DNA from: Eonycteris spelaea | Taxonomy: Eukaryota > Chordata > Mammalia > Chiroptera > Pteropodidae | Assembly: GCA_003508835.1 (NCBI GenBank) | Contig: PUFA01000313.1 | Location: forward strand, 1,302,001 to 1,366,000 | Length of the DNA stretch: 64,000 bases | Direction: 5' to 3' | Part shown: piece after piece, positions 44,481 through 54,784 of the stretch | How the letters are laid out: every line of letters begins with the position of its first letter | Position numbering within the stretch: the first letter of the stretch is position 1 | Translations under genes and position numbers: made by a program | The notes under the pieces: generated by a model | The model's database searches: none | What the model was told of the DNA's origin: nothing | What the model saw: the letters and a program-made list of their open reading frames with translations, nothing else

Positions 44481-44570
44481 ACTTAACTCAAAAAATCACA
44501 TGTAGAGTATGTGAAATAAGTAACAACTTAACTCAAAAAATCATATATAGAGTATGTGAAAGATGTAACA
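44481..44570 (+). repeat. 45-bp tandem duplication (two copies)
   Basis: Copies 44481-44525 and 44526-44570 sit directly head to tail. They share 'acttaactcaaaaaatca' and 'tagagtatgtgaaa' and differ at a few positions. Confidence 0.95.
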
Positions 44571-44574
44571 AGTA

Positions 44575-44950
44575 TCTACAGGCTGCATTGGAAAAAAAAT
44601 AAGCAATTCCCTTTCTCTGGTTGTGATATTAGTTCCTCTAACAAAAGTGCTTGCACCTTGCCTTTGAAGATATGGATGGATAAGTAGAACACATGGCATC
44701 ACAGTAATACCCATATATTTAAGTGGCCTAACTGGAGGGAAGATGCAACCAGTTTATTAAATGGGCTGAACATCCTCTTTCCTGACTCTTCAAACATTAT
44801 GGACACATCCCATAGTTTTTTCATTTATTTGGAGTAATAACACCTTGATCTTACGTAATGCAATCAAAAGTAAATGAAATATTTAGCCCTGATTTAGGGT
44901 TTAATATCTTGGCATAAATTTGCTAATTCCTCTGTCTATTTTTCCTCTCC
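44575..44950. other. Unique DNA, no feature recognised
   Basis: Nothing assignable. Confidence 0.45.
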
Positions 44951-44954
44951 AACC

Positions 44955-45058
44955 TTTCTCCTAGAGTGATCTTTTAACTACACAAATCTGATCCCATTAC
45001 TCTCTATCTTAAAACGTTTTCGATGGTTCCCTCACATTCTTCAGTATGTAGTCCAGTC
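44955..45058 (+). mobile_element. L2 fragment, left part
   Basis: 'tagagtgatcttttaactac' (44964), then 'atctgatcccattactctct' (44986) are forward L2 text. It breaks at the following LTR. A tail-like piece ('caggaaatatttgttgaact', 45763) appears after it. Confidence 0.7.
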
Positions 45059-45059
45059 A

Positions 45060-45395
45060 CAAAGGTTTAGTTATCACGGTATTAAAAATAACTCAAAACT
45101 TAATGACTTAAAAACACATATGTTATTTCATGTCACAGTTTTGTAGGTTGCTTGGGCAAGTCTTCTGTTGGTCTAACCTGGGCTCCTTTATATGGCTGCA
45201 TTTAGCTGGTGGATCATTTCGAGGCTAGACTCAACTGAGATGGCTGGAATCACTCTAATTTATTTCTGTGGTCTTTAATCCTTAAAAAACACTAGACCTG
45301 GAACTGGATCAGAATCAGTGCTACTGGTGCCTGTTTAGCTATGAATGAGAACTGAAAGAGAAAAGATGTACCTTTATAGGCCTAGACTATGAAAT
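45060..45395 (-). mobile_element. LTR, ERVL-MaLR-like, diverged
   Basis: 'aataactcaaaacttaatga' (45088), 'gttatttcatgtcacagttt' (45122), 'ggctgcatttagctggtgga' (45195) resemble the reversed LTR family at 20705-21085. The right end is uncertain. Confidence 0.6.
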
Positions 45396-45399
45396 ACGA

Positions 45400-45585
45400 T
45401 AGTGGTTCTCAAACAAACAAGTATGCTTTATAATCACAAGGAGGGCCAGATTAACTCCACATTGATGGACTCTGCCTTCAGAAATTCTTACTTAGTGAAT
45501 CCAGATGGGGCCAAGAGTTTGCATGTCCAACAAGTTCCTAGGTGAGTCTGATGTAGCTAGTTTGGAGGACAATACCTGAGCTAAG
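45400..45585 (+). mobile_element. MER5A-type hAT element
   Basis: Starts with the terminal repeat 'tagtggttctcaaa' (45401), then 'gaaattcttacttagtgaat' (45481), 'gatggggccaagagtttgca' (45504), 'ccaacaagttcctaggtgag' (45527) and 'tctgatgtagctagtttgga' (45547). Short element without transposase. Confidence 0.88.
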
Positions 45586-45699
45586 ACCTAAAAGCTCCAT
45601 GAGTGAGTGTAGACAGCATTTTCCTAAAGAACTGCGCTGAAGTGTTTTACTTTGGAATCATTGCAGCAGCTGGAACAAAAAAACTTCAAATATGACCTT

Positions 45700-45795
45700 T
45701 AGACTCTTTTTTCCTATTATTTATTTCTGCATCTCCATACCTATCCCAAGCCTAGTAGTTGATCAGGAAATATTTGTTGAACTGAGCTACACGTT
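45700..45795 (+). mobile_element. L2 3' end
   Basis: 'ctgcatctccatacctatcc' then 'gtagttgatcaggaaatatt' and 'tgttgaactgagc' are the L2 tail. It may be the end of the copy that begins near 44955. Confidence 0.65.
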
Positions 45796-45799
45796 ATAT

Positions 45800-47585
45800 C
45801 TATCCTAATAAGGACACTACTATTACTTATAGCTAATGCTGCCCATAATAGAGAGGGCCATAGGAGGAAGAAAGGAAAAGAGTCTAATTAGTAGGAATAA
45901 GGGAAATAGTTTGTGTGTGCTGCACGCATATGTTGAGAGCCTCAGGAGAGCTTGATACGATAAGAGCTTCAAGACATCTACAGGGTTTGTTTGTTAATAC
46001 TAGGTTCCTTGAATGGAATCACTCTGCTGATACACATGGAAGCCAGAAAATTGCCTGAGAACTTATCCACTATCTCTTGGTAGCTGCTCCTCTGAAGAAA
46101 CCCAGTTTAAATAATTATACCGCTATAGGCATTGGTTAGAATACCTTTGCTTCTTTCTTTGCTTTACCTCATTCCATTACAGTAGTGGAGCATGTCATTC
46201 CCCAGTTTGCTTGTTGGATTTGTTCTGTCATGAAAGGTCAGAAAGCAAACTAGGCTTGAATGTCAATAGATGTTTAAAATATTTCATTTCAGCAAGAATT
46301 TTTCCCCGATCTTAACTATCAAATACTGAGCTTTGCAAAAACTATTTGCCTGTGTGCTGAAGGCACGGCCACTCCCCTGGGCTCTTACAACCTCATTGGT
46401 CAGAGTTTAGTAGATTAGGCTATAGAATTAATTAAAGAACTAAGAGCTGCTAGGAGAAACAACTGCACATTGTGCACTTATGACTGGTGATATTGTGGGT
46501 GTGAACAGACAGAGCTTATTGTAATTCGAGATGCACCTCTGCCAACTATTGGGATAATTAGATACATCTGGAGACTCTTTACCGACGATTCAGAGCTTCG
46601 AATTCAAATACCTTCCTCTTTTAATATTCACACACATCAGTGCCTGATAGGTATAGGAATGCATGTTTGTCCTTTTTCCCTGATAAGAACTGTTTTTACT
46701 TTAATCGATCTTTATTTCCCCTCTACAATTTGATATACAGCATCGCCAGTTTAATTGGGGATACTTATTAATTGGCAACTCTAGTTTTGTCATTCCTGAT
46801 TTAAAGAAAACATGTTTTCCTATAAAACGAGTTTGAAGATAAGGCTGCAAAGCATGCTTGTATGTCAGTTTCCTATCATTCATTTCTGATATATTAAAAC
46901 GTGAAATCCTTTTCTCATTTTCATTTTATTTATGACAATTGTTATTTTTCTTTTATTATTAGTATTCTGGCCAGAAGATTTTTTTTGCTGTCATTTAAAA
47001 AGTACATAAGGCTAAATTGAATGTTGCAAGGACTTTGGAAATGATAATTAAGTAATCGTATATGTGAGGTGTGATTAAAAACTGTAATCATAACATTTTA
47101 TCAATACTTTTGCTAGATATGTAAGGAACAACATACCCTAATACTACACTCTGTGATATTTACCCTTACTACATTATTGTCTGAAAATAACATTTCATAA
47201 AGAAATTATGTAGCTGGACAGTATATATGGCAAATAAATGCTTCCTATTAAATATCATTGCTAAAGATTCAAGAAGATTCCAAATTACAAATTTGAGTTT
47301 CCTGGTAGAAAAGCAGTCCCCTACTCCAACCGTCACCAAGTTGTTTTTTTTTTTAATAATTGACACCTGTTTTGCTATTTTTTCCAGATATAGCTATATC
47401 TTATAGTACTTTGCCAAACACGTTACATTAATTCATTAATTATGCCTTGATTAGGAGAAAAAAGGTAAAAGCAAATAAATCAAAGCCCTAGATAACAGCA
47501 AATAAAAACTTCTGATCAGCATAAAGCAGCTGTCAAGTATCTTTCATGATAGAAGAGTAACCGCAGTTGTGTAGTAGAGAGAGAT
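45800..47585. other. Long repeat-free stretch; candidate conserved regulatory DNA at about 46120-47080
   Basis: This is one of the longest stretches without a recognisable repeat. It has dense homeodomain-type TAAT/ATTA cores ('gaattaattaaagaac' near 46426, 'cttattaattggcaactcta' near 46765) and scattered retained CpGs ('cgacgattc', 'ttcgaattc', 'tcgatc', 'catcgcc'). Open frames are short and featureless. An enhancer role is inference only. Confidence 0.35.
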
Positions 47586-47589
47586 GGGA

Positions 47590-47795
47590 TTTCAACGTCA
47601 GAGAGCCCTGGATTAATTTCTTTTTTCTTACACACACATACGCAAATGCGTGATCTTAGGCAGGTTGCCTTACTTCTGAGCCTTGGTTCCTTTATCTGTA
47701 ATATGACAATAGCAATTTCTTTGTCCTAGGTATCTTACGAGAATCCCATTTAGCTTGGGGCATGGCACATAAACACTAAAAGACTGGAAACCATT
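47590..47795 (+). mobile_element. MIR
   Basis: 'gcgtgatcttaggcaggttg' (47648), 'gagccttggttcctttatct' (47678), 'gtaatatgacaatagcaatt' (47698), 'gggcatggcacataaacact' (47758). Confidence 0.88.
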
Positions 47796-47999
47796 ATCTT
47801 TATTATTGATCTAAGGAAGCATTTACTTTCTCTGAGCATAATTTTATTCTCTTTTAATATTGAATTCATAACACCCCTTGCTAGGCAGTTAGGAAGATTA
47901 GTAATGCCTTATGAAAATAATCTCCTTTATCCTTGGCACACATGAGGTACTTGTTTGTGATAACAACCATGTTGCCTACTACTAGTATTTTAGTTAAAA

Positions 48000-48405
48000 A
48001 CATTTATTTAATATCTACTCCATGTCATGATTTAGATGCTGGTGATAATGTAGTCAGGGAGCCAGTCTAGATCCCTGCCTCGAGGAGATTAGAACTGGGT
48101 CAGAGACAGCCATGGAACAACTGAGTGTAAATGGGATGAAAGTTGTTGCAGTGAAATCTATCTGGGAAAGCATCAGGGAAAGATTCTCTGAGATAACATT
48201 TGTATCAAGTCTCAAAGGGTAAGTGGAATTAGCTAGGAAAATAAATGGGATAAAAAGCTTTATGAATAGATAATAATAATACTTTATCAAGCCTAAAGTT
48301 GTCAGGGAGGGCTTCCTTGAAGGCAGCGAATGTAAACCTAAACCTGAAGTATAAGTAGGAGCCAGCAGCATGAATGGCGGACTGGCGGGCACTGAGAAAA
48401 GAGGA
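48000..48405 (-). mobile_element. L2 fragment(s)
   Basis: 'tagatccctgcctcgaggag' (48068), 'gaaagcatcagggaaagatt' (48165), then a second 'cagggagggcttccttgaag' (48303) match the reversed L2 3' region. The two copies of the 'aggaaggcctt'-type block suggest two L2 pieces. The 122-codon minus frame 48054-48422 is formed inside and is not a gene. Confidence 0.75.
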
Positions 48406-48524
48406 AGAGACACAAGGTCCATATTCTCGAGGTGGCCTTTGTAGGCCTTACTGACCTACCCAGCTTCCCCTCCCAGCACTCTTCCCTCTTCCCCAGGGCT
48501 GGAGCTATAGTAAACTATAGGATA

Positions 48525-48855
48525 GCAGTTACAATGCAGGTTTGGGAGCCTGGCTATCTAGGTTAAGATTCTGGTTCCCCCATTCACTAGCAGCTTAATT
48601 TAGACAAATTACCTAACTTCTCTGTGCCCCAGTTTATTCACCTGTAAATGGGAATGATAAAGTAAAATCTATCTCATATGTTTGTTAGGAATAGTGATTA
48701 TATATTATATATATATAATCATATATATATTATTGAATGATTATATATATAATATATATTATATATAATATATTATATATATGATTATATATATAATATA
48801 TATAATAGTATCTGGTACACACTAAGTGTTCAATAAATGTTAAAGTTATTATAAT
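48525..48855 (+). mobile_element. MIR split by an AT dinucleotide expansion
   Basis: The left half runs from 'aatgcaggtttgggagcctg' (48534) through 'gtgccccagtttattcacct' (48623) to 'tttgttaggaatagtgatta' (48681). The right half resumes with 'agtatctggtacacactaag' (48807) and 'tgttcaataaatgttaaagt' (48827). About 110 bp of TA repeats separate them. Confidence 0.93.
48697..48806. repeat. AT-rich palindromic repeat inside a MIR
   Basis: Nearly pure A/T with recurrent 'gattatatatataatatat' units and their complements. It can fold on itself. Confidence 0.93.
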
Positions 48856-48859
48856 TAAT

Positions 48860-48965
48860 TTATTTCCTCAAATACGCTTTACCGTCTTCACACACTGTTC
48901 CTTCTTAGAATGTTATTTTCTTCCCCTCTTAACCTACCTGTTACCCACACTTGAAATCTCAGCTA
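48860..48965 (+). mobile_element. L2 3' region fragment
   Basis: 'ttcacacactgttccttctt' (48888), then 'agaatgttattttcttcccc' (48908) and 'acttgaaatctcagc' (48950) match the L2 'ctgttccctctgcctggaa' region. Confidence 0.6.
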
Positions 48966-48969
48966 CACA

Positions 48970-49380
48970 TGGAGGCCTTGGAGTAGCTGATATGACCTAG
49001 TGAGAATTTGAAGAGTGTCAAAGGAAGGGAGTTTAGACAGAGTATTGAGAATCCCCCACATTTGAGGTTCTGTGTAGGGAAGAGAAGCCACTTAAAGAGC
49101 CTGAAATGAAGCACCTGAGAGGCCAGAGGAATATTAAAAGAGAATGATATCATGGGAAACCCTGGAAGAAAGGCTTGAAGGATGAGGATGGTGTTACCCA
49201 TGTCCACTGCTACTTAGAGGCCAGGTTATAAAGTAAAAAATAGGATCGGATCACCCACCGGCTTTAGGGGACTGGAAGGTTATTGCTGACCTTAATAAGA
49301 GCAGCTTAAGTGGCACAGTGGTGGTAGAAGAGATATTATGGTTAATTAAATAATGATTAAAAGTTGAGGAGATAAAAATA
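48970..49380. mobile_element. Unnamed ancient LINE-like fragment
   Basis: 'ggttattgctgaccttaata' (49278) followed by 'agagcagcttaagtggcaca' (49298) resembles a common old mammalian LINE (L2-like) segment. Orientation and family are uncertain. Confidence 0.4.
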
Positions 49381-49384
49381 ACTC

Positions 49385-50220
49385 TATGCAACAGTTTAGT
49401 TTTTGGTAGAGCTAGAGTCCATAATTACCCTTTGATTTTAAGGTAATTGTTCTGAATTGAGAGAGTTAGGGTCATGCTCAGATGTTTGACTCTCCAGTAT
49501 TCACTCGCAAATCCCTAACAACAATCCTATCCACCTTCCTGATAGTGAAAGTCAAACACTGACAAAACATATGGGTTGGTGGGTAGTGGATGGCAGAAGA
49601 AACAGGACTACACCCAGCCTTTACTAGGTGCTTTTCCCCCTACACTTCCTGATTCGTTGGAAGTTTTTTTGTTTGTTTTATTTTAATTCTTCATTTCATT
49701 TACTTAACCCTTGTTTATTGCAGGTAAGCAAACTGCTGGTGTTTATGCTCATTCAAACTTCTCTCTCTAGGTTTTCTTGTAGCTAGTGAAAAATAATAAA
49801 CCTTGTTTTCTTTTTTGCTTCTGGTAAAATACCTGTGCAGTTGAATTTTCTCCAAAGTGGAAGGCATTACTGAGCCATTTTTTTTTTCCTTCAAGAGTAT
49901 TTCCACTTTTAATTTTCATAATAGTGCTTTGAATTCTGAGAGTATGGAAGGTGGACAGGGAGTGTTAGAAGCTAGGTCAAATCCTTAAATCTTGTCTGTC
50001 CCTGTCATTTGCCACTGTGTTTCAAATAATATTGTGCTTCTTCATTGCTGCTAATGACGTCTTTTTGTTAAAATTGGAGGAGAGAAATATTATTATCTGG
50101 CATAATTTCATTATATTATTTTTAAAGCCTTAGTTTACATTTAATATCTTGGGAAAAAAATCAAATGATCACTATAAAATTTATAGGATTCTGTCAGTGC
50201 CCTGCCCGGATGCCCTCTCA
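49385..50220. other. Unique DNA, no feature recognised
   Basis: Nothing assignable. T-rich patches lie near 49660-49690 and 49877. Confidence 0.45.
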
Positions 50221-50221
50221 C

Positions 50222-51300
50222 TGGCAGGTGCATTCTTTCTTCTTTTTTAAAAAAATAATTTTTAATTTTCAAACAATATAGTTGGCAAACAATATTATAT
50301 TAGTTTTGGGTGTACACCATGCTGATTAGACATTTATATAACTTACAAATCGATCACCTGATAAATTTAGTACACATCCGACACGATACATACTTATTAG
50401 AATATTATTGACTATATTCCTTATGCTGTGCTTTTTACATCGCCATGACTATTTTATAACTAATAATCTGTACTTCTTAATCCCTTCCCTCTTTTTCACC
50501 CATCCCTCCAACCCCCTCTCATCTGACAACCATGAAAATGTTCTCTGCATCTATGGCTTTTTTTCTGTTTTGTTTGCTCATTATTTTGTTCTTTAGATTG
50601 TACATATAAGTACAATCATATGGTATTTGCCTTTCTCTCTTTTACTCTACTTAGCACAATACCCTCTAGGTCCATCCATGTTGTTACAGATGGCAAGATT
50701 TTATTCTTTTTTTTATGGCTGAGTAATATTGCATCGTGTATATGTACCACCTATTCTTTATCCATTCATTCAATAATGGGCACACAAGTTGCATCCATAT
50801 CTTGACTATCATAAATAATCCTTCAATGAACACATAGATTTATATGTTTCTTTGAAGTAATGCTTTGGGTTGCTTTGGACAAATATCCAGAAGTGGGATT
50901 ACTGGGTCCTTCTTGGCCTCTTGTTATTGCCTTTTTTAAAGTCCATTTTGTCTGGTATGTGTATTGCTACCCCAGTTTTTTGTTTGTTTTGTTTGTTTCC
51001 ATTTGCATGAAGTATATTTTTTCATCCCTTTACTTTTAATCTGTGTGTCTTTTGCTCTGAAGTGAGTCTCTTGTAGGCATCATATTTAAGGGTCTTGTTT
51101 TCTTATTCAGTAGCCCTATCTTTTTAATGGAGCATCTAATTCATCTACATTCAAAGTAAATGTTGATAGATATGTAGTTATTGCCATTTTATTGTTTATA
51201 TTTCTTTCCTTCTTCCTTCCTTCCTTCCTTCCTTCCTTCCTTCCTTCCTTCCTTCCTTCCTTCCTTCCTTCCTTCCTTCCTTCCTTCCTTTCTTTCTTTT

Positions 51301-51336
<36 letters not shown>

Positions 51337-53712
51337 TTTTTTTTCATGAAGTCCCTCCAACATTTCTTATAATACTGGCTTGGTAGTGATGAACTCCTTT
51401 AGCTTTTTCTTATCTGGGAAACTCTTTATCTGTTCCTCAGTTCTAAATGATAGTTTTGCTGGGTAGAGTAATCTTAGTTACAGTCCTGACTTTTCATCAC
51501 TTTCAATATTTCCTGTCAATCTCTTCTGGCTTGCAAAGTTTCTGCTGAGAAATCAGCTGACAGTCTCTCTGCTTTACTTTTGCTGCTTTTAAGATTCTTT
51601 CTTTGTTTTTAACTTTTGGTATTTTTAATTATGATATGTTTTGGTGTGGGTCTCTTTGGGATCATCTTGTTTGGGACTCTGCATTTCCTAGGCTTGTATG
51701 CCTACTTCCTTCACCAGGTTAGGGAATTTTCTGTCATTATTTCTTCAAAAACGTTCTCAAATCTTTGTTCTCTCTCTTGCCCTTCTAGTATCCCTATGAT
51801 GCAAATATTGGTGTGTTTGATATTGTCCTAGGGGTCCCGTTAACTATCCTCATTTTTTGGATTCCTTTTTTTTTCTTGTTGCTGTTCTGATTGGGTGTTT
51901 TCTACTACTTTATCTTCTAAATCACTGATTCAATTCCCCACTTCATCTAAACTACTGTTGACTCCCTCCTACGTATTCTTCATTTTTTATTGTATTCTTC
52001 ATTTCTGACTGGTCCCTTTTTATGTTTTCAATTTCCATTTTTGTTTTCTATCTCTTTGTTAAATTTCTCACTGAATTCACCTACTCTTCTCCTCAGTTAA
52101 TTGAGTACCCTTATATCCACTGTTTTAAATTCTGCATCTGGTTCATTGCTTATCTTCACTGTGTTTCATTCCTTATATGGAGTTTTGTTCTGTTATTTCA
52201 TTTAGGACATGTTTTTTTTTGTCTTCCCAATTGGCTGCTTATCTGTGCTTGTTTCTATGTATTAGGTAGGGCTGCTCTGTCTTCCAGTTTTAGCAGAGTG
52301 GCCTTATATAGTAGGTTTGCTGTGGCGCTTATGGCATAGTCTCCCTAGTCACCTGAACTGGGTGCTTCAGCTTTATCCCTTGTCTGGGTTGTATGTGCCC
52401 TCCTGTTGTAGTGGAGCCCTGGTTGCTGTTTGCACATCAGTGGGAGAGCTTGACCCATAGGCTGATTGGTTGTAATAACTGGCCAGTGAGGGGTTGGCTC
52501 TATGGAATAGGATATACTTTAGCAATACTCTGTTGCTGGCCAGTCTGCCCTATGGGTGTTTTGTCTTCACATCAGCCCAGGTGGTGCTCCAGCTCAGTGT
52601 TTAGCCAGCCACCAGACATGTTGACCTCGTGTGCTCCTGGGAGGGGTCTCACTACAGGCCAAGTTCAGTGGCAGCCTGTGTCCTTCCCAGGGCCACCTGG
52701 TACGAGCCACTAAGAAATCCACAGATGGCCATCACCTGTGCTGGGCTTAGAGGTGCGTAGAGAGGCCAAGCCATGAACTGATGTCAGCTGCCACTAGTGT
52801 TGGGCTTGCAGCTGCGCAGCAATAGGTACAGGGAATGCCAAGGCCAGATGCTACTTGTTTGGGTTTTTGAATCTTTGAGAGATTCTAGTAAAGACTGTAG
52901 CATGAATGCAGACAGGCTATTTGTATGGAAAAACCAATGGAGGAGGATTGGGTAGGTGCGCAAATCAGGTGAGGTGGGGTCTCAGTCAATCACCAGGTCA
53001 GGGTGCCTGGTGTTAGCCAGGTTGATGGAGACTCAGATATGGGAGCCTCCTGCCTTGGCACACTAGGGGGAGGGGCTCAACAAAAGGACAATGGCTTCTG
53101 CCAGCACTTCTGTGGGGGAGAAAGCTGCCCCTCTAGCCCTTACCTTGAAGCCAAACAATTCAGTTTCTCCCCATATGTCTCTGGCTCCTTTGGAGCTGCT
53201 GCCCCAGCACTGGAGCTCAGAGCAAGTGAGTCCTTCAGCAAGTATGTTTGTGAGTGGGCCCTATAAGAGGAATTCCACCTCCCCTTCATCTCACTCAGCC
53301 ACAATCTCCACTGCTTTTCATAGTCAGAATTTTTGGGAACTTCTCTTCCTGGCACTGTAACCCTGGGCTGGTGAGCCTGGTATGGGGCTGGGACCCTTCA
53401 CTTCTCAGGGAGGAACTCCATAGCTGACATATCCCTCCCGATCTTTACCCACTGCACGTGGATGTAGGACCAGCCCATTCTACATCTCTGCCCATACTAC
53501 CAGTCTCAAAGTGACTTTATCATTAAGATATATTTATACTAAAGTGGCTTCTTCTGTATGTCCTTAGTTGTAGGGCTTCTGTTCAGCTAGACTTCGGGTG
53601 ATTCTCAATGACCTTTGTTCTGTAGTGTAGTTTTGGTTTGGTTGTGAGAAGAGGCAAGCACAGTGTTTACCTATTCTGTCATCCTGACTGGAAATGGCAG
53701 GTGCATTCTTTT
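50222..53712 (-). mobile_element. L1 (LINE-1) with both ends but a large internal deletion, flanked by target-site duplications
   Basis: The flanks 'tggcaggtgcattcttt' (50222-50238 and 53695-53711) are identical, marking a target-primed insertion. The left end is the L1 tail and 3' UTR reversed ('gttttgggtgtacaccatgc', 50305). The 3' portion runs to about 50909 ('agaagtgggattactgggtc'), then jumps to the start of ORF2, the endonuclease region ('tgtctggtatgtgtattgct', 50950; 'gaagtgagtctcttgtaggc', 51060). The ORF1 region and a GC-rich 5' UTR (about 52250-53690) follow, ending at the L1 start. Most of ORF2, including the reverse-transcriptase core, is missing. All remaining frames are broken. 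Length is about 3.45 kb against 6-7 kb for a full L1. Confidence 0.9.
51203..51344 (+). repeat. (TTCC)n followed by (TTTC)n microsatellite
   Basis: About 22 TTCC units (to about 51290), then TTTC units and a T run, inside the L1. The Phe/Leu/Pro/Ser repeat ORFs at 51181-51386 come from this array. Confidence 0.98.
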
Positions 53713-54105
53713 CTTCAGCTTCTATGAGTGCTTGCTGCTCACAGCTGAACTTTTTCTCCAGTGAATTACTGTCTGCTCTACATAAGCCCCCTTAAACTTA
53801 TACGTCCAGGTAATCCATAGCTAAGAGTGTACTCATTGCCTATGAGAAGCTCAATCTTTTTCCTGAAGGTGGGGTTATTTCTGTGATGCAATTTGTTTCT
53901 GAGCTCACCTTTGGATCATAATATATCTACTCTAAATGTGAGACCACATTTTGGTTAGCAACTTCCTCAGCCCTATCCTATTTCTCTCAGTCCTCTTTCC
54001 CACCCAGCCCCCGCCCCCCTGAAAATACTTCCTCAATATTCACTTGCACAAGAATGGCTACTGTAGAGTATACTTCTAGGGTACCCAACCTAGGGTCACC
54101 AGCTA
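53713..54105. other. Unique DNA flanking the L1 insertion
   Basis: This is the right flank of the L1 insertion site; it joins with 50221 in the pre-insertion state. A C-rich run 'cccgcccccc' lies near 54010. Nothing else is recognised. Confidence 0.5.
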
Positions 54106-54109
54106 ACAT

Positions 54110-54640
54110 TTAAGAGTTACTGATATACCATTCATTCAGCTGATTACATTATGTGCATGCTATCATCTAATCTAAAGAACAATCTTAATGGGCATATAGT
54201 ATTATTATTATGAAGTATTATTATCTTCATTTTACCTGAGAGGAAACAGAGAGTTAGAAGTCTCCTTTCTGAACAAAATAAATGAACAAACTAAACAAAA
54301 ACAGACTGGTGATTGTCAGAGGAGAGGGGGTTAGGGAGGTGGGTGTAAAAGGTGAAGGATGAAATACAAATGAGTAGTTATAAAACAGTCATGGAGACAG
54401 TAGAGTACAGCATAGGGAATATAGTCAATATTATTGTAATGGCTGTGTGTAGTGCTAGATATATTTTAGAGTAATTGGGGGATCACTTAATAAACTATAT
54501 AAATGTTTAACCAATCTACTGTATATCTGAAACTAATATAAAATTTAAAAATAAAAAATAAACAAAAGAAGTCTCCCTTCTGAAGTCATAGCATTAGTAG
54601 CTGGCAGAACTGGAATATACTGAATTAACTCTATCCTTAG
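54110..54640 (-). mobile_element. MIR interrupted by a small L1 insertion
   Basis: Reversed MIR: 'atgctatcatctaatctaaa' (54158), then 'attatcttcattttacctga' (54220) and 'gaggaaacagagagttagaa' (54239). It is cut at about 54255 and continues at 54585 with 'gtcatagcattagtagctgg' and 'cagaactggaat'. Confidence 0.88.
54256..54584 (+). mobile_element. 5'-truncated L1 3' end with 18-bp target-site duplication
   Basis: The 18-bp duplications at 54256-54273 and 54567-54584 differ at one base (agaagtctcc then tttctgaa, or cttctgaa). The insert holds L1 3' UTR landmarks 'catagggaatatagtcaata' (54412), 'gggggatcacttaataaact' (54477) and 'atatctgaaactaatataaa' (54523), and an A-rich tail. It is a 5'-truncated retroposition into a MIR. 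Confidence 0.93.
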
Positions 54641-54784
54641 AACAAAGAAGAATAGTAATGAGCAAGAAACAGTTCCTGTCCTCAAAAGGATGTATCCTTA
54701 AACAGGTAATGAATCACCATTTTAGAGGGTCTTGATCCTAGAATTAGAGATACTTGAATCACATTTAGAAGGCAAGTAGGCTGT

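Noticed and set aside
48054..48422. 122-codon minus-strand frame
   Set aside because: It lies within reversed L2 fragments and has none of the LINE protein motifs.
51181..51386. Phe-Leu-Pro-Ser repeat protein
   Set aside because: It is a direct translation of the (TTCC)n/(TTTC)n microsatellite in two frames.
52022..53360. Several open frames of 87-106 codons
   Set aside because: They are plus-strand frames antisense to the ORF1/5' UTR part of a minus-strand L1; GC-richness lowers the stop frequency there.
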